A stretch of DNA of 64,000 nt from Arthrobacter sp. PAMC 25486 (GTDB lineage: Bacteria > Actinomycetota > Actinomycetes > Actinomycetales > Micrococcaceae), in assembly GCF_000785535.1 (NCBI RefSeq), contig NZ_CP007595.1, positions 248,001-312,000 of the forward strand, read 5' to 3'. Position 1 is the stretch's first letter. The number at the start of each line of letters is the position of its first letter. The notes beneath the pieces were generated by a model, which ran no database searches, was not told the origin of the DNA, and saw only the letters and a program-made list of their open reading frames with translations. Shown here piece by piece: positions 7,545-17,178 of this stretch. Position numbers and translations under genes: made by a program.

Positions 7545-9011
7545 ATGAGCCAGCCCAGCACCACCCCCAGCCCTGCCGACACGCCCCGCCGCACCGAATC
7601 CCCGCGACTTGTAGTGACCGTGGGGCCGGTAGCCCACGGCGGCCACTGCGTTGCCCGGCATGAGGGCCGTGTCATCTTCGTCCGCCACGGTATCCCCGGC
7701 GAGACGGTGGAAATTTCCCTGACCGAGCACGACGCCGATGCCAAGTTTTGGCGTGCAGACGTCACCAACGTCGTTCTCGCCTCGCCAGAGCGGGTGCCCC
7801 ACTTTTGGGCCGAGGCCGACTCCCTGCGGGCTGCCGCGCGCAACACCGCACCGGTGGGTGGGGCGGAATTCGGCCACATTTCCCGCAAGGGCCAGCTGGA
7901 GCTGAAGACCGCCGTGGTCAGGGAGCAGCTGGCTCGCCTGGGCGGGCTGTCGCAGGAGCGCATCGACGCGCTGCTGAGCGCCGGCGTCGAGGACGTCGAC
8001 ACGCAGGGCACGCCCGAGCAGCAGGCGGGACTGGGCTGGCGCACCCGCGTGGGCTTCGCCGTGACGCCGTCGGGCAAGCTGGGCATGCACGCGCACCGTT
8101 CACGCACCGTGCTGCCCATCAAGGACATGCCGCTGGCTGTTCCCGCCATCAACGAGCTGGGCTTGTGGGAGCTGGACTTTACCGGCATGGAACGCGTTGA
8201 GGTGGCCGCCCCGGCCAACGGATCCGGCGTCCTGGTGCTGCTGGCACCCGATGCCCGGCTCAGTGAAAAAGCCGCCGGTGCCGCCGTCAAGCGCATTGCC
8301 CGCGCACTGGCCGGCCTGGAAACACCTCCGAACGTGGCCCGCTGGAACCCGGAAAACAGTGCCGTCGAGGCTGTCAACGGCCGCGGCTGGGTGCGGGAAA
8401 CCACCGACGACCACGAATTCCGGGTCACCGGCGACGGCTTCTGGCAGATTCACCGCCGGGCCCCCAAGGTCCTGACCGACGCGGCGCTTGGCTACCTTCT
8501 GCAGGGCGGTTACCTGAACGACGGTGCCAAGGTCGCCGACCTCTACGCCGGTGCCGGGTTGTTCACGGCGCCGCTGGCCGACGCCGTCGGCTCCGACGGC
8601 AGCGTCCTGTCCGTGGAAGGCTCGCCGGGCACCAGCCGCGACGCACGCAAGAACCTGCACGCGGCCGAGCAGGTTGAAATCGCACAGGGCAGGGTGGAGA
8701 AAATCCTCGGCACTGCTTCCCGCGCCTCCCAAACCGCAGGCGGACAGCGGCACAGTTTTGACGCCGTCGTGCTGGATCCGCCCAGGGCAGGAGCAGGAAA
8801 AGCCGTGGTCCGGGCACTGGCGGCCACTGCGCCGTCGGCCATCGCCTACGTCTCCTGCGACCCGGCCGCCTTTGCCCGCGACGTGAAATATTTTGCCAAC
8901 GTGGGCTGGCAGGTGGAGCAATTGCGCGCCTTTGACCTGTACCCGCACACGCATCATGTGGAGACGGTGGCGCTGTTGGTGCCCGCCGTGAAAGCGTCCG
9001 CGACGGAGTAG
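7545..9011 (+). CDS. TrmA/RlmD-type class I SAM-dependent RNA methyltransferase
   Basis: A 488-aa cytoplasmic enzyme of the uracil-C5 RNA methyltransferase family. Residues ~20-75 form a TRAM RNA-binding domain (VAHGGHCVARHEGRVIFVRH). The C-terminal half has the SAM-binding motif DLYAGAGLFTAPLADAVG, the DPPRAG motif and the catalytic-cysteine loop YVSCDPAAFARDV. Whether the target is tRNA U54 or a 23S rRNA uridine cannot be told. The classical Fe-S Cys cluster of RlmD is not evident. It starts 6 bp after the permease, in the same order as Rv2690c-Rv2689c in M. tuberculosis. Confidence 0.92.
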   Translation: MSQPSTTPSPADTPRRTESPRLVVTVGPVAHGGHCVARHEGRVIFVRHGIPGETVEISLTEHDADAKFWRADVTNVVLASPERVPHFWAEADSLRAAARNTAPVGGAEFGHISRKGQLELKTAVVREQLARLGGLSQERIDALLSAGVEDVDTQGTPEQQAGLGWRTRVGFAVTPSGKLGMHAHRSRTVLPIKDMPLAVPAINELGLWELDFTGMERVEVAAPANGSGVLVLLAPDARLSEKAAGAAVKRIARALAGLETPPNVARWNPENSAVEAVNGRGWVRETTDDHEFRVTGDGFWQIHRRAPKVLTDAALGYLLQGGYLNDGAKVADLYAGAGLFTAPLADAVGSDGSVLSVEGSPGTSRDARKNLHAAEQVEIAQGRVEKILGTASRASQTAGGQRHSFDAVVLDPPRAGAGKAVVRALAATAPSAIAYVSCDPAAFARDVKYFANVGWQVEQLRAFDLYPHTHHVETVALLVPAVKASATE

Positions 9012-9018
9012 GAACGTT

Positions 9019-11589
9019 TTGAACCAACCGGCAGCAAAGGTGCGCCCGCCGCGGCGTGACCTGACCAGGAACAAGCCCAAGGGCACGGTTTTGGCCGAGC
9101 GGCGCGACGAACACCGCCGCGCAGCCATGGCGGATGCCCGCGAAAAGCTGGCGCCCGTGGACGCCGCCGTGCTGGAACAAGACGGGCTGTCCGCTGCCCA
9201 GATCCATGAACGACGCACGGCCGAGCTCAGCAACGCCGTGGCGCACGAGAGCAGCCGCAGTATTTGGGCCATTGTCCGGGCCAATGTGTTCACGTTGTTC
9301 AACACGGTGCTGGGCAGCTGCCTGGTGCTGGTGCTGCTGGTGGGGGATCCGCGCGATGCGCTGTTTGGTTTCATCGTGCTGGCCAATGCCGCCATCGGTG
9401 TGGTGCAGGAGTACCGGGCCAAGCGCACCCTGGACAGGCTCGCGGTGTTGCATGCACCGCGGGCCCGGGTGCGCCGGGGCGGGGCGGAACTGGAGATTGC
9501 CGTTGCCGAGGTGGTCCAGGACGACGTCCTGCTGCTGCGCACCGGCGACCAGATCCCGGCCGACGCCAAAGTGCTGGCCGCGGAGGCGCTGGAAATTGAT
9601 GAGTCGCTGCTGACGGGGGAGTCCGACCCCGTGACGAAGGCGCCCGGTGACCTGGCGCTTTCCGGGTCCGCCGTCGTGGCCGGCTACGGCACGGCCCGGG
9701 TGCACCGCGTGGGTGCGGAGTCGTACGCCTCGGCGCTGACGGCCGAGGCGCGGCGCTTCTCCCTCGTCAACTCCGAGATCCGCAACTCTATCAACCGCAT
9801 CATCCTGTACATCGCCTGGGCGCTGATCCCCATCATTGTGCTCGTCATCAACGGGCAGATGAGCGCCCACGGAGGCTGGTCCGCCGCCATCTCCTCCGGC
9901 GATTGGCGGGTGGCCGTGGTGAGCGCCGTGGCCAGCATCGTGGCCATGATCCCGGAGGGCCTGGTGCTGCTGACCAGCATCTCCTTTGGGTTGGCCGCCG
10001 TGACCCTGGCCCGGCAGCAGGTCCTCGTGCAGGAACTGCCGGCCGTAGAGGGTCTGGCCCGCGTGGACATGGTCTGCCTGGACAAGACCGGCACACTGAC
10101 CGAGGGGCGGATGGAACTGGCCGGCACCAGCCTCTTTGACACCGTTCCCGGGTGGGAACAGGTGCTCGCCTGGCAGGGCACCCACCCCAATGCGAACGCC
10201 ACAGCCGCCGCGCTGGCCGCCACGTACACTGACGTGCCGCACGAGCTGCCGGTCGCCGAAGTCCACTTCAGCAGCGCCCGAAAGTTCAGTGCCGTCACGT
10301 TCGGCGGTCCGCCGGATGCCGGCTCCCTTGCCGGTGACTGGGTGCTGGGTGCCCCGGAGGTGGTCCTGGCCGGCGGAAACCACCCCGAGGCGCTGAACGC
10401 CTCCGATGAGGCCGCAGGACGCGGCCTGCGCGCCGTGGTGCTCGCCCACCGCGGGCCACAGCGGCAGGTGGGCCATCCGCCGTCGGCCGATGACTTCAGC
10501 CTGGCCGGACTCACCCCGGTGGCATTGCTCGTGTTCCGTGAAAAGGTGCGCCCCGACGCAGCCCAGACGCTGGCGTATTTCCGCGAACAGGGCGTGCTGC
10601 TGAAAATCATCTCCGGCGACAACCCCCGCACCGTGGCAGCCGTGGCCCGTGACGTGGGCTTTGAATTTGATGGCGACGGCTACGACGCACGCGAACTCCC
10701 TGACGAGCTGGAGGCGATGGCCGACGTTCTGGAACGCGAAAGTGTGCTGGGGCGCGTCACTCCGGAGCAAAAAAAATCCATCGTGCTGGCCCTGCAGAGC
10801 CGCGACCATGTTGTCGCCATGACGGGCGACGGCGTCAATGACGCCCTGGCCCTGAAGCACGCCGACATCGGCATCGCCATGGGCAGCGGGGCGGCCGCCA
10901 CGAAGGCGGTCTCCCGGCTCGTGCTGCTGGACGGGCAGTTCTCGCACCTGCCGTCTGTGGTGGCCGAGGGGCGGCGTGTCATTGCCAATGTGGAGCGCGT
11001 GGCCAACCTTTTCTTGACGAAAACCACGTACGCCATCATCATTTCCATCGTCATCGGCATCCTGATGTGGCGGTATCCGTTCCTGCCCCGCCAGCTGTCC
11101 ATTGTGAGCTCCATGACAATCGGCATCCCGGCGTTCTTCCTGGCACTGCTGCCCAACGCCCGCCGCTACCAGCCAGGATTCCTGCGCCGGACGCTCATGT
11201 TCGCGATTCCCTCCGGAACCATCATCGCCGCCTGCATCATGGCTGTTTATTCCTATGCGCAGGCGTTCCCCAACACGTCCCTGGGGGAGGAGCACGTGAT
11301 CCGGGAGGCCCAGACCGCCGTCACCATGACGGTGCTTTTGGTGGCCATGTGGGTGCTTGGAACCCTGGCCCGGCCGTTCGACCGGTGGCGGGCGCTGCTG
11401 GTGGCCGCCATGGTCCTTGGCCTGGTGCTCGTCATGGCCGTACCGTTCGCCCGCAGCTTCTTTGCACTCGATATCCCAAGCGGTGGCCTGTTAACGGCTA
11501 CGATGGCGGTAACAGCAACAGGATGCATTGCGATCGAACTGCTCTACCGGTTCTTAAAGAAGCGCGGAGCTGTGTCCGAACGCGAGTAA
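9019..11589 (+). CDS. P-type cation-transporting ATPase (CtpE-like)
   Basis: An 856-aa membrane ion pump. Visible motifs in order are the actuator-domain TGES near residue 199, the membrane-domain MIPEGL, the phosphorylation site DKTGT near residue 355 and the hinge GDGVND near residue 603, with about ten hydrophobic segments in pairs at residues 85-130, 260-330 and 690-850. The MIPEGL motif, in place of a heavy-metal CPC, and the overall length fit the CtpE group, described in mycobacteria as a calcium transporter; the ion here is inference. TTG start 7 bp after the methyltransferase, probably the same transcript. Confidence 0.9.
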   Translation: MNQPAAKVRPPRRDLTRNKPKGTVLAERRDEHRRAAMADAREKLAPVDAAVLEQDGLSAAQIHERRTAELSNAVAHESSRSIWAIVRANVFTLFNTVLGSCLVLVLLVGDPRDALFGFIVLANAAIGVVQEYRAKRTLDRLAVLHAPRARVRRGGAELEIAVAEVVQDDVLLLRTGDQIPADAKVLAAEALEIDESLLTGESDPVTKAPGDLALSGSAVVAGYGTARVHRVGAESYASALTAEARRFSLVNSEIRNSINRIILYIAWALIPIIVLVINGQMSAHGGWSAAISSGDWRVAVVSAVASIVAMIPEGLVLLTSISFGLAAVTLARQQVLVQELPAVEGLARVDMVCLDKTGTLTEGRMELAGTSLFDTVPGWEQVLAWQGTHPNANATAAALAATYTDVPHELPVAEVHFSSARKFSAVTFGGPPDAGSLAGDWVLGAPEVVLAGGNHPEALNASDEAAGRGLRAVVLAHRGPQRQVGHPPSADDFSLAGLTPVALLVFREKVRPDAAQTLAYFREQGVLLKIISGDNPRTVAAVARDVGFEFDGDGYDARELPDELEAMADVLERESVLGRVTPEQKKSIVLALQSRDHVVAMTGDGVNDALALKHADIGIAMGSGAAATKAVSRLVLLDGQFSHLPSVVAEGRRVIANVERVANLFLTKTTYAIIISIVIGILMWRYPFLPRQLSIVSSMTIGIPAFFLALLPNARRYQPGFLRRTLMFAIPSGTIIAACIMAVYSYAQAFPNTSLGEEHVIREAQTAVTMTVLLVAMWVLGTLARPFDRWRALLVAAMVLGLVLVMAVPFARSFFALDIPSGGLLTATMAVTATGCIAIELLYRFLKKRGAVSERE

Positions 11590-11657
11590 GGCGTGCCTAA
11601 CTGGCATCCCGTCCCGTGCGTGACAAAGATAAAAGCAGTGGCGAGAGGAGTCCATCG

Positions 11658-14483
11658 ATGACTAATGTGGACAGTTTTGGTTCCAAAGGCGTACTTAATG
11701 TAGGCGGAACCGACTACGAGATTTTCCGACTGAACTCGGTAGAAGGCGCAAAGAGCCTTCCGTTCAGCCTCAAGGTATTGCTGGAGAACCTGCTTCGCAC
11801 CGAAGATGGTGCGAACATTACGGCCGAGCACGTGCGTGCGTTGGCAGGTTGGGACCCGAGTGCGGAGCCCAACACGGAAATCCAGTTCACCCCGGCCCGC
11901 GTCATCATGCAGGACTTCACAGGAGTCCCCTGCATCGTTGACCTGGCCACCATGCGCGAGGCCGTCAAGGACCTCGGCGGAGACCCCAGCCGTGTGAACC
12001 CGCTGGCTCCGGCCGAAATGGTCATTGACCACTCGGTGCAGATTGACGTCTTCGGCAACTCAGATGCCGTTGAGCGGAACATGGAAATCGAATACCAGCG
12101 CAACGGGGAGCGTTACCAGTTCCTGCGCTGGGGCCAGAGCGCCTTCGAGGACTTCAAGGTTGTCCCCCCGGGCATGGGCATCGTGCACCAGGTCAACATT
12201 GAGTACCTGGCCCGCACCGTCATGACCCGCGAGGTCGACGGCGTACTGCGCGCCTACCCGGACACCCTGGTCGGCACCGACTCACACACCACCATGGTCA
12301 ACGGCCTGGGCGTGCTGGGGTGGGGCGTTGGCGGCATCGAAGCCGAGGCAGCCATGCTGGGCCAGCCCGTCTCCATGCTGATCCCGCGCGTCGTCGGATT
12401 CAAGCTGACCGGGTCCATCCCGGCCGGTGCCACCGCGACCGACGTCGTGCTGACCATCACCGAGCAGCTGCGCAAGCACGGCGTTGTCGGCAAGTTCGTC
12501 GAGTTCTACGGCGAAGGCGTTGCCGGTGTGCCGCTGGCCAACCGCGCAACCATTGGCAACATGAGCCCGGAGTTCGGCTCCACGGCTGCCATGTTCCCGA
12601 TCGACGACGTCACGGTTGACTACCTGCGCCTGACGGGCCGTTCCGAGGAACAGCTCGCGCTGGTCGAGGCCTACGCCAAGGAGCAGGGCCTCTGGCACGA
12701 TCCTTCGGTGGAGATCAAGTTCTCCGAGTACCTCGAGCTGGACTTGTCCACGGTGGTTCCCTCCATCTCAGGACCCAAGCGCCCGCAGGACCGTATCGAA
12801 CTGACCAACTCCAAGGTCCAGTTCCGCTCGGACCTGAACAACTACGTTGCCGCCGACGCAAACGCTCAAGGCAACACGGTGGACGAGTCCCTGGAAGAAT
12901 CCTTCCCGGCCTCCGACGCACCGTCGTTCACGCACGCCGACAACCACACCCACGACACCGCGCGCACAGTGGTTTCCGCTGCCACCGGTGCCAACGGCCG
13001 CCAGTCAAACCCGATCCACGTCAAGAACGAATCAGGCGTTGAATTCGAGCTGGACCACGGTGCAGTCTCGATCGCCTCGATCACTTCGTGCACCAACACC
13101 TCCAACCCCTCGGTGATGCTCGCTGCGGCCGTTTTGGCCCGCAACGCCGTCAACAAGGGCCTGGTGTCCAAGCCGTGGGTCAAGACCTCCGTTGCCCCCG
13201 GCTCCAAGGTTGTCACCGACTACTACGAAAAGTCGGGCCTCGTGCCTTACCTGGAGAAGCTCGGCTTCTTCACCGTGGGCTACGGCTGCGCAACCTGCAT
13301 CGGCAACTCCGGCCCCTTGGACACCGAAGTTTCGGCAGCCATTGCCGAGAACGACCTGTCCGTGACCGCAGTGCTCTCCGGAAACCGCAACTTCGAGGGT
13401 CGCATCAACCCGGACGTCAAGATGAACTACCTGGCCTCACCGCCGTTGGTCATCGCCTACGCCCTGGCCGGCACCATGGACTTCGACTTTGAGGCAGACG
13501 CCCTGGGGCAGGATGCCGACGGCAACGACGTCTTCCTGCAGGACATCTGGCCCAACCCGGTGGAGGTCCAGGAAGTCATGGACGCCTCGATTGACCGCGA
13601 GATGTTCACCAACTCCTACGCCACCATCTTTGATGGCGACGACCGCTGGAAGGCCCTGGAAACCCCCGAAGGCAACACCTTCGAATGGGATCCCAAGTCC
13701 ACCTACGTCCGCAAGCCCCCATACTTTGAGGGCATGAAGGCCGAGGCCGACCCTGTGGAGGACATTACCGGTGCACGTGTGCTGTTGAAGCTCGGCGACT
13801 CCGTCACCACCGACCACATCAGCCCCGCTGGTTCCTTCAAGTCGGACACCCCCGCCGGACAGTACCTGCTGGCCAACGGTGTGGAGCGCAAGGACTTCAA
13901 CTCCTACGGTTCACGCCGTGGCAACCATGAGGTCATGATTCGCGGCACCTTCGCGAACATCCGCATCCGCAACCAGATCCTGGACAACGTTGAAGGTGGC
14001 TTCACCCGCGACTTCAGCCAGGCCGGCGGCCCGCAGGCCTACGTCTACGACGCCTCCATCAACTACCAGGCAGCCGGCACCCCGCTGGTTGTCCTGGCCG
14101 GCAAGGAATACGGTTCAGGCTCATCACGTGACTGGGCTGCCAAGGGCACCGCACTGTTGGGTGTGAAGGCTGTTGTCGCCGAGAGCTACGAGCGCATCCA
14201 CCGCTCCAACCTCATCGGCATGGGCGTCCTTCCCCTGCAGTACCCGGCTGGGCAGAACGCCGAGTCGCTGGGCCTGAGCGGCACCGAAACCTTCTCCGTG
14301 GAAGGTGTGACCGAACTGAACAACGGCACCACACCCGCCACCTTGAAGGTCACAGCAGTTGCTGAAGACGGCACCACCGTGAGCTTCGATGCGCCACTGC
14401 GCATCGACACCCCCGGTGAAGCCGACTACTACCGCAACGGCGGCATCCTGCAGTACGTGCTGCGTCAGATCACCGCAAGCTAG
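11658..14483 (+). CDS. acnA: Aconitate hydratase A
   Basis: A 941-aa cytoplasmic TCA-cycle enzyme interconverting citrate and isocitrate through cis-aconitate, with a [4Fe-4S] cluster. Cluster cysteines are visible in [14 protein letters not shown] and [12 protein letters not shown]. Other signatures are [22 protein letters not shown] and, in the C-terminal swivel domain, [14 protein letters not shown]. The ATG is preceded by GAGAGGAG, which decides it over a GTG 42 bp upstream. Residues ~398-455 are a polar insert containing [16 protein letters not shown], absent from classical bacterial AcnA and probably a disordered loop between domains. The gene is monocistronic, with its own terminator. 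Confidence 0.96.
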   Translation: MTNVDSFGSKGVLNVGGTDYEIFRLNSVEGAKSLPFSLKVLLENLLRTEDGANITAEHVRALAGWDPSAEPNTEIQFTPARVIMQDFTGVPCIVDLATMREAVKDLGGDPSRVNPLAPAEMVIDHSVQIDVFGNSDAVERNMEIEYQRNGERYQFLRWGQSAFEDFKVVPPGMGIVHQVNIEYLARTVMTREVDGVLRAYPDTLVGTDSHTTMVNGLGVLGWGVGGIEAEAAMLGQPVSMLIPRVVGFKLTGSIPAGATATDVVLTITEQLRKHGVVGKFVEFYGEGVAGVPLANRATIGNMSPEFGSTAAMFPIDDVTVDYLRLTGRSEEQLALVEAYAKEQGLWHDPSVEIKFSEYLELDLSTVVPSISGPKRPQDRIELTNSKVQFRSDLNNYVAADANAQGNTVDESLEESFPASDAPSFTHADNHTHDTARTVVSAATGANGRQSNPIHVKNESGVEFELDHGAVSIASITSCTNTSNPSVMLAAAVLARNAVNKGLVSKPWVKTSVAPGSKVVTDYYEKSGLVPYLEKLGFFTVGYGCATCIGNSGPLDTEVSAAIAENDLSVTAVLSGNRNFEGRINPDVKMNYLASPPLVIAYALAGTMDFDFEADALGQDADGNDVFLQDIWPNPVEVQEVMDASIDREMFTNSYATIFDGDDRWKALETPEGNTFEWDPKSTYVRKPPYFEGMKAEADPVEDITGARVLLKLGDSVTTDHISPAGSFKSDTPAGQYLLANGVERKDFNSYGSRRGNHEVMIRGTFANIRIRNQILDNVEGGFTRDFSQAGGPQAYVYDASINYQAAGTPLVVLAGKEYGSGSSRDWAAKGTALLGVKAVVAESYERIHRSNLIGMGVLPLQYPAGQNAESLGLSGTETFSVEGVTELNNGTTPATLKVTAVAEDGTTVSFDAPLRIDTPGEADYYRNGGILQYVLRQITAS

Positions 14484-14503
14484 CGCATCGCTGGCAGCAT
14501 TTG

Positions 14504-14541
14504 AGCGGGCGGGCATCCGGGAAACCGGGTGCCCGCCCGCT
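14504..14541 (+). terminator. Strong hairpin after acnA
   Basis: 17-nt arms (14504-14520 and 14525-14541) closed by a GAAA tetraloop and followed by TGCATTT. One T-G pair is the only deviation from perfect complementarity. Confidence 0.85.
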
Positions 14542-14603
14542 GCATTTAACCCGCCCCTTTAGACGCTCCTTCACATAACGGGTGTAGTGCGTATCCGGTT
14601 AGC

Positions 14604-15572
14604 TCAGGTTCTCCGGGTGGTGCCGGGCCCTTGTGCCACGATTTCCCGGAAGGTCATTGGGTCATGGTGTGACTCGAGCCCGAGCAGGCTTTGGAAGGCT
14701 GGCATGGGTGAACGCCGGCGGTTGTAGCGGAAGGCGAACTCGTCCAGATAAACCTGCAGGTGTTCATTGCTAACGGAGCGGTGGGTGCCCCGCAGCCAGG
14801 ATTTGAAGTCGCTGATGGCCCTGTGAACACGCGGCATGACGGGTTCCGTGTCGCCGGTGCGCTTGGCCGCCCTTTGGGAACGCGGCCGGTGGTCGTAACC
14901 GTTCTTTGCGAGCAGGACATACGGTCCCCATCCGTCCGTGTGGACCACCGCTCCCGGTGCCACGGTCTCATGGACGAAGTTGTACAACGTCGATCCTGAG
15001 GCATCCGGAATGACTTGCATGCGAGTGCGCCCGGAGCCTTGGCCTCGGACCTCAACAGCAACAACAACATGGGCCGCTTTGGCTATCCGGCTGCGTCCGC
15101 CGCTGCGGCCCTTTTCGACGCCGCCGACCTCGCACTCATCAACCTCGACCTCTCCTGTCAGCATGGTGCGTTCGGGACTGACCATGGCCCGGCGCGGCTT
15201 GTGCAGCATCGTCCAGGCACTCTCGTAGCGGCTGAGCCCGAGCTGGCGCTGTAGCTGCACCGCGGAGATTCCAGGGGTACTCGTGGTCATCAGGTAAGCC
15301 GCCCAAAACCAGTATTGGAGCGGCAGATGGGTCTTGTGCAACACAGTCCCGGCCGTGAGTGACGTTTGGCGGTGGCAGTGGCAGTGGCAGTGGCAGTGAG
15401 CACATTCCCACAGAATCCGCGTTGAAAGGGGCCAGCCCTTACGCCCCTGGCATCGCGGGCAAACGAAGCCTTCCGGCCATCGGCAGGCAAACAAATATTC
15501 CAAGCAGGACGGCTCGTCACCGAACCTTGCCTGGAACTCCAGAATCGACCGAGGAAAGTCTGGACGTGTCAT
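14604..15572 (-). CDS. IS1595 family transposase
   Basis: A 322-aa DDE transposase. An N-terminal zinc ribbon has Cys pairs CPRC (38-41) and CAHC (57-60). The catalytic core follows, with acidic residues at GEVEVDECEVGG (D145) and HTDGWGPY (D213) and a third acidic position in the region SNEHLQVYLDEFAFRYNRR. The ATG at 15572 lies inside the element; an upstream GTG/TTG-type extension would start outside the inverted repeat and is rejected. Oddity: after CAHC the protein reads HCHCHCH before RQTSLTAG, where relatives have a single short link, caused by a 6-bp tandem repeat at 15371-15399. No frameshift is seen, so it could still be active. Confidence 0.92.
   Translation of the reverse strand: MTRPDFPRSILEFQARFGDEPSCLEYLFACRWPEGFVCPRCQGRKGWPLSTRILWECAHCHCHCHCHRQTSLTAGTVLHKTHLPLQYWFWAAYLMTTSTPGISAVQLQRQLGLSRYESAWTMLHKPRRAMVSPERTMLTGEVEVDECEVGGVEKGRSGGRSRIAKAAHVVVAVEVRGQGSGRTRMQVIPDASGSTLYNFVHETVAPGAVVHTDGWGPYVLLAKNGYDHRPRSQRAAKRTGDTEPVMPRVHRAISDFKSWLRGTHRSVSNEHLQVYLDEFAFRYNRRRSPMPAFQSLLGLESHHDPMTFREIVAQGPGTTRRT
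15371..15399 (-). repeat. 6-bp microsatellite inside the transposase zinc ribbon
   Basis: GTGGCA is repeated about four times on the plus strand, encoding alternating Cys-His on the minus strand. It expands the second zinc knuckle of the transposase. Such repeats change copy number by slippage in steps of two residues without frameshift. Confidence 0.85.
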
Positions 15573-15616
15573 GGGCCCAACGTACACCTGAGCTAACCGG
15601 ATACGCACTACGGGTG

Positions 15617-16262
15617 TTTTCACCGAATGCGGCAGCACCTTCCGGGGTGCTTTCCCCGACGCGGCTTCAGTCCCTTGCACTGGAAATGGGCTGCTGGGTG
15701 AATCACCGCTCGGGTACCGGCCACCGTCTCTGTTTCCTTTCCCCGTTTCTTTTCGCAGGGGTACTGGAAACCCGCGCCGGAGGGTGTCTGCTCCGCCGAG
15801 AATGACCCTGAGTCGTATCGTGTGGCATCTTGTTTCGCCGAGAATGGCCCGGAGCCGCGAAATGCCACCAAGGTTGCGCCCTTCTCGCGAGCTTGCATCA
15901 CTCTCGGCGAGACAGATTCAGATCTATGCGGGTTTGGCCCCTTCTCGGCGTGCATTTACCTCTCATCCCCGGCGGAGCCGCTGGGATCGAATGATCGGGC
16001 ATGTCACACAACGTCGGGAAGACCAGGATGGCCCGCCCGGCCTCCCTGGTCGAAGACATCCACGGCGACAGCGACTTGGAACCTGACAGCCGCGATGGTG
16101 GGTATCCGGCTTAATCACCCACGGAAGAGTCACAAGAGCCACGTGACGGGGTGTTTGCCCCGACGCTGCAGCACATTCCGGGGTGTGTTGCGACACCGGC
16201 AGTGTTGTTGACCAGTCGTCATACGGCGACCACGGGTAACGTTTCTTCGAATCGATGGACTA
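15617..16262. other. Gene-free stretch with repeated CGCCGAGAA motifs
   Basis: No supported gene lies between the IS and the promoter at 16277. The short open frames here have no recognisable domain and no ribosome-binding site. Between 15793 and 15950 the motif CGCCGAGAATG occurs twice in direct orientation (15793 and 15836), with related inverted forms TCTCGGCG near 15902 and 15942 and a palindrome TCTCGCGA near 15882. Clusters of such repeats are typical of IS ends (IS21-like elements, for example), so this may be a decayed element; that is inference. Confidence 0.45.
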
Positions 16263-16276
16263 TCCTTGAATTTGCT

Positions 16277-16305
16277 TTGACTGGGGTGATAGGCATTTGT
16301 AGTGT
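16277..16305 (+). promoter_or_regulatory. Sigma-70 type promoter of the membrane protein/lipoprotein pair
   Basis: TTGACT at 16277-16282 and TAGTGT at 16300-16305 are separated by exactly 17 bp, about 58 bp before the ATG at 16363. This is the clearest consensus-type promoter in the window. Confidence 0.65.
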
Positions 16306-16362
16306 TTTATGCGCTCTTTTCAGGGAACACTTCACTTGCCTCCATAGATTCAGGGAATATAA

Positions 16363-17175
16363 ATGACTTCCGCAATTCCACCCACCGAACAGATCTCAGA
16401 GCTCCCTGGGGATGAAACAGCCACTATCCCCGCCACGCCCACCACGGCTCCCATTTCCGATCCTGCGGCTGCTCCGCAAGCGCCGGTGCAGGGAATCGGC
16501 GCTGAAATACTCGGGACCATTACTGCACTCTGGGTGTCGCTGGGCAGTGTTTGGAAGGGTAAATCAGTCGAGGCGTTTCGTCTCGGCGCGAGCACCAAGA
16601 AGTTCTGGGTAGTCGGATTCTTGAGCTATTCGCTTGTCCTTGGCCTGTTGACGGCTACGCTGGTGGCCCGGTCCGTCGACAGTGCTGACGAGATGTTGGG
16701 ATCCATGACCAGCAGCTTCATCGGATACAGCACGCGGGGAACATTTGGGCTTTCCGTTGGAAACTGGATTTCCCTCTTTATTACCGGATTGATCCTGGCC
16801 CTGATTGCGTTCGTACTGCGGGCTTTGTGCCTGAAATGGACATTTTCCATTCGCGGGGTGCGGCAATCGATGGGGGTCGTTGGCAATGTCATCACCACCT
16901 CCTACGTCATGCAGATGACAGTCCTGCTTGCGGCCACTGTCCTGTTGATGATTCCAAGTGCCGTCATTTCCGGACTGGTTTTGTTGCTTGTCGGCCTTGT
17001 CAGCGTTCCCCTCGTTTTGATTTCGGAGGTATTGATTTACATCGGCATTAACCGGACCGCTCGTTTCGAGAAGAGTTCGTTGATTCCCCATGCAGTCTTT
17101 ACCGGTGTCTGGATTGCGTTGACGTTGACCGTTTACGCAATCATCCTCACCGTGACTCTCGAGAACATGTTCTAG
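16363..17175 (+). CDS. Unrecognised multi-pass membrane protein
   Basis: A 270-aa protein I do not recognise. Residues 1-45 are polar, rich in Pro, Ala and Thr; a linker to about residue 80 contains SVWKGKSVEAFRLGASTKKFW. Four or five hydrophobic segments follow: SYSLVLGLLTATLVA, a span around WISLFITGLILALIAFV, MQMTVLLAATVLLMI, a Val/Leu-rich span, and AVFTGVWIALTLTVYAI. The pattern resembles small actinobacterial membrane proteins with disordered N-termini (DUF6574-like). It is 3 bp upstream of a lipoprotein gene, so the two products probably form a membrane complex. Base composition is more AT-rich than the flanking acnA and dxs. Confidence 0.8.
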   Translation: MTSAIPPTEQISELPGDETATIPATPTTAPISDPAAAPQAPVQGIGAEILGTITALWVSLGSVWKGKSVEAFRLGASTKKFWVVGFLSYSLVLGLLTATLVARSVDSADEMLGSMTSSFIGYSTRGTFGLSVGNWISLFITGLILALIAFVLRALCLKWTFSIRGVRQSMGVVGNVITTSYVMQMTVLLAATVLLMIPSAVISGLVLLLVGLVSVPLVLISEVLIYIGINRTARFEKSSLIPHAVFTGVWIALTLTVYAIILTVTLENMF

Positions 17176-17178
17176 CCC

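Larger units (their letters stand above)
14585..15610 (-). mobile_element. Complete IS1595-family insertion sequence, 1026 bp
   Basis: The element is bounded by inverted repeats: the left end reads TAGTGCGTATCCGGTTAGCT and the right end is its reverse complement for at least 25 bases. It is flanked on both sides by the direct repeat CGGGTG (14579-14584 and 15611-15616), consistent with a target duplication; family members usually give 8 bp, so a shortened or mutated duplication is possible. One intact minus-strand transposase fills it. Intact ends suggest recent insertion. Confidence 0.9.

Noticed and set aside
8563..11295. A 910-codon minus-strand open frame
   Set aside because: It is antisense to the methyltransferase and P-type ATPase, whose motifs are intact. 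Its translation is Gly/His/Arg-rich without domains, a typical shadow in high-GC DNA.
15822..16211. Possible small gene in the spacer after the IS
   Set aside because: It runs through the CGCCGAGAA repeats, lacks a ribosome-binding site and has biased low-complexity translation.
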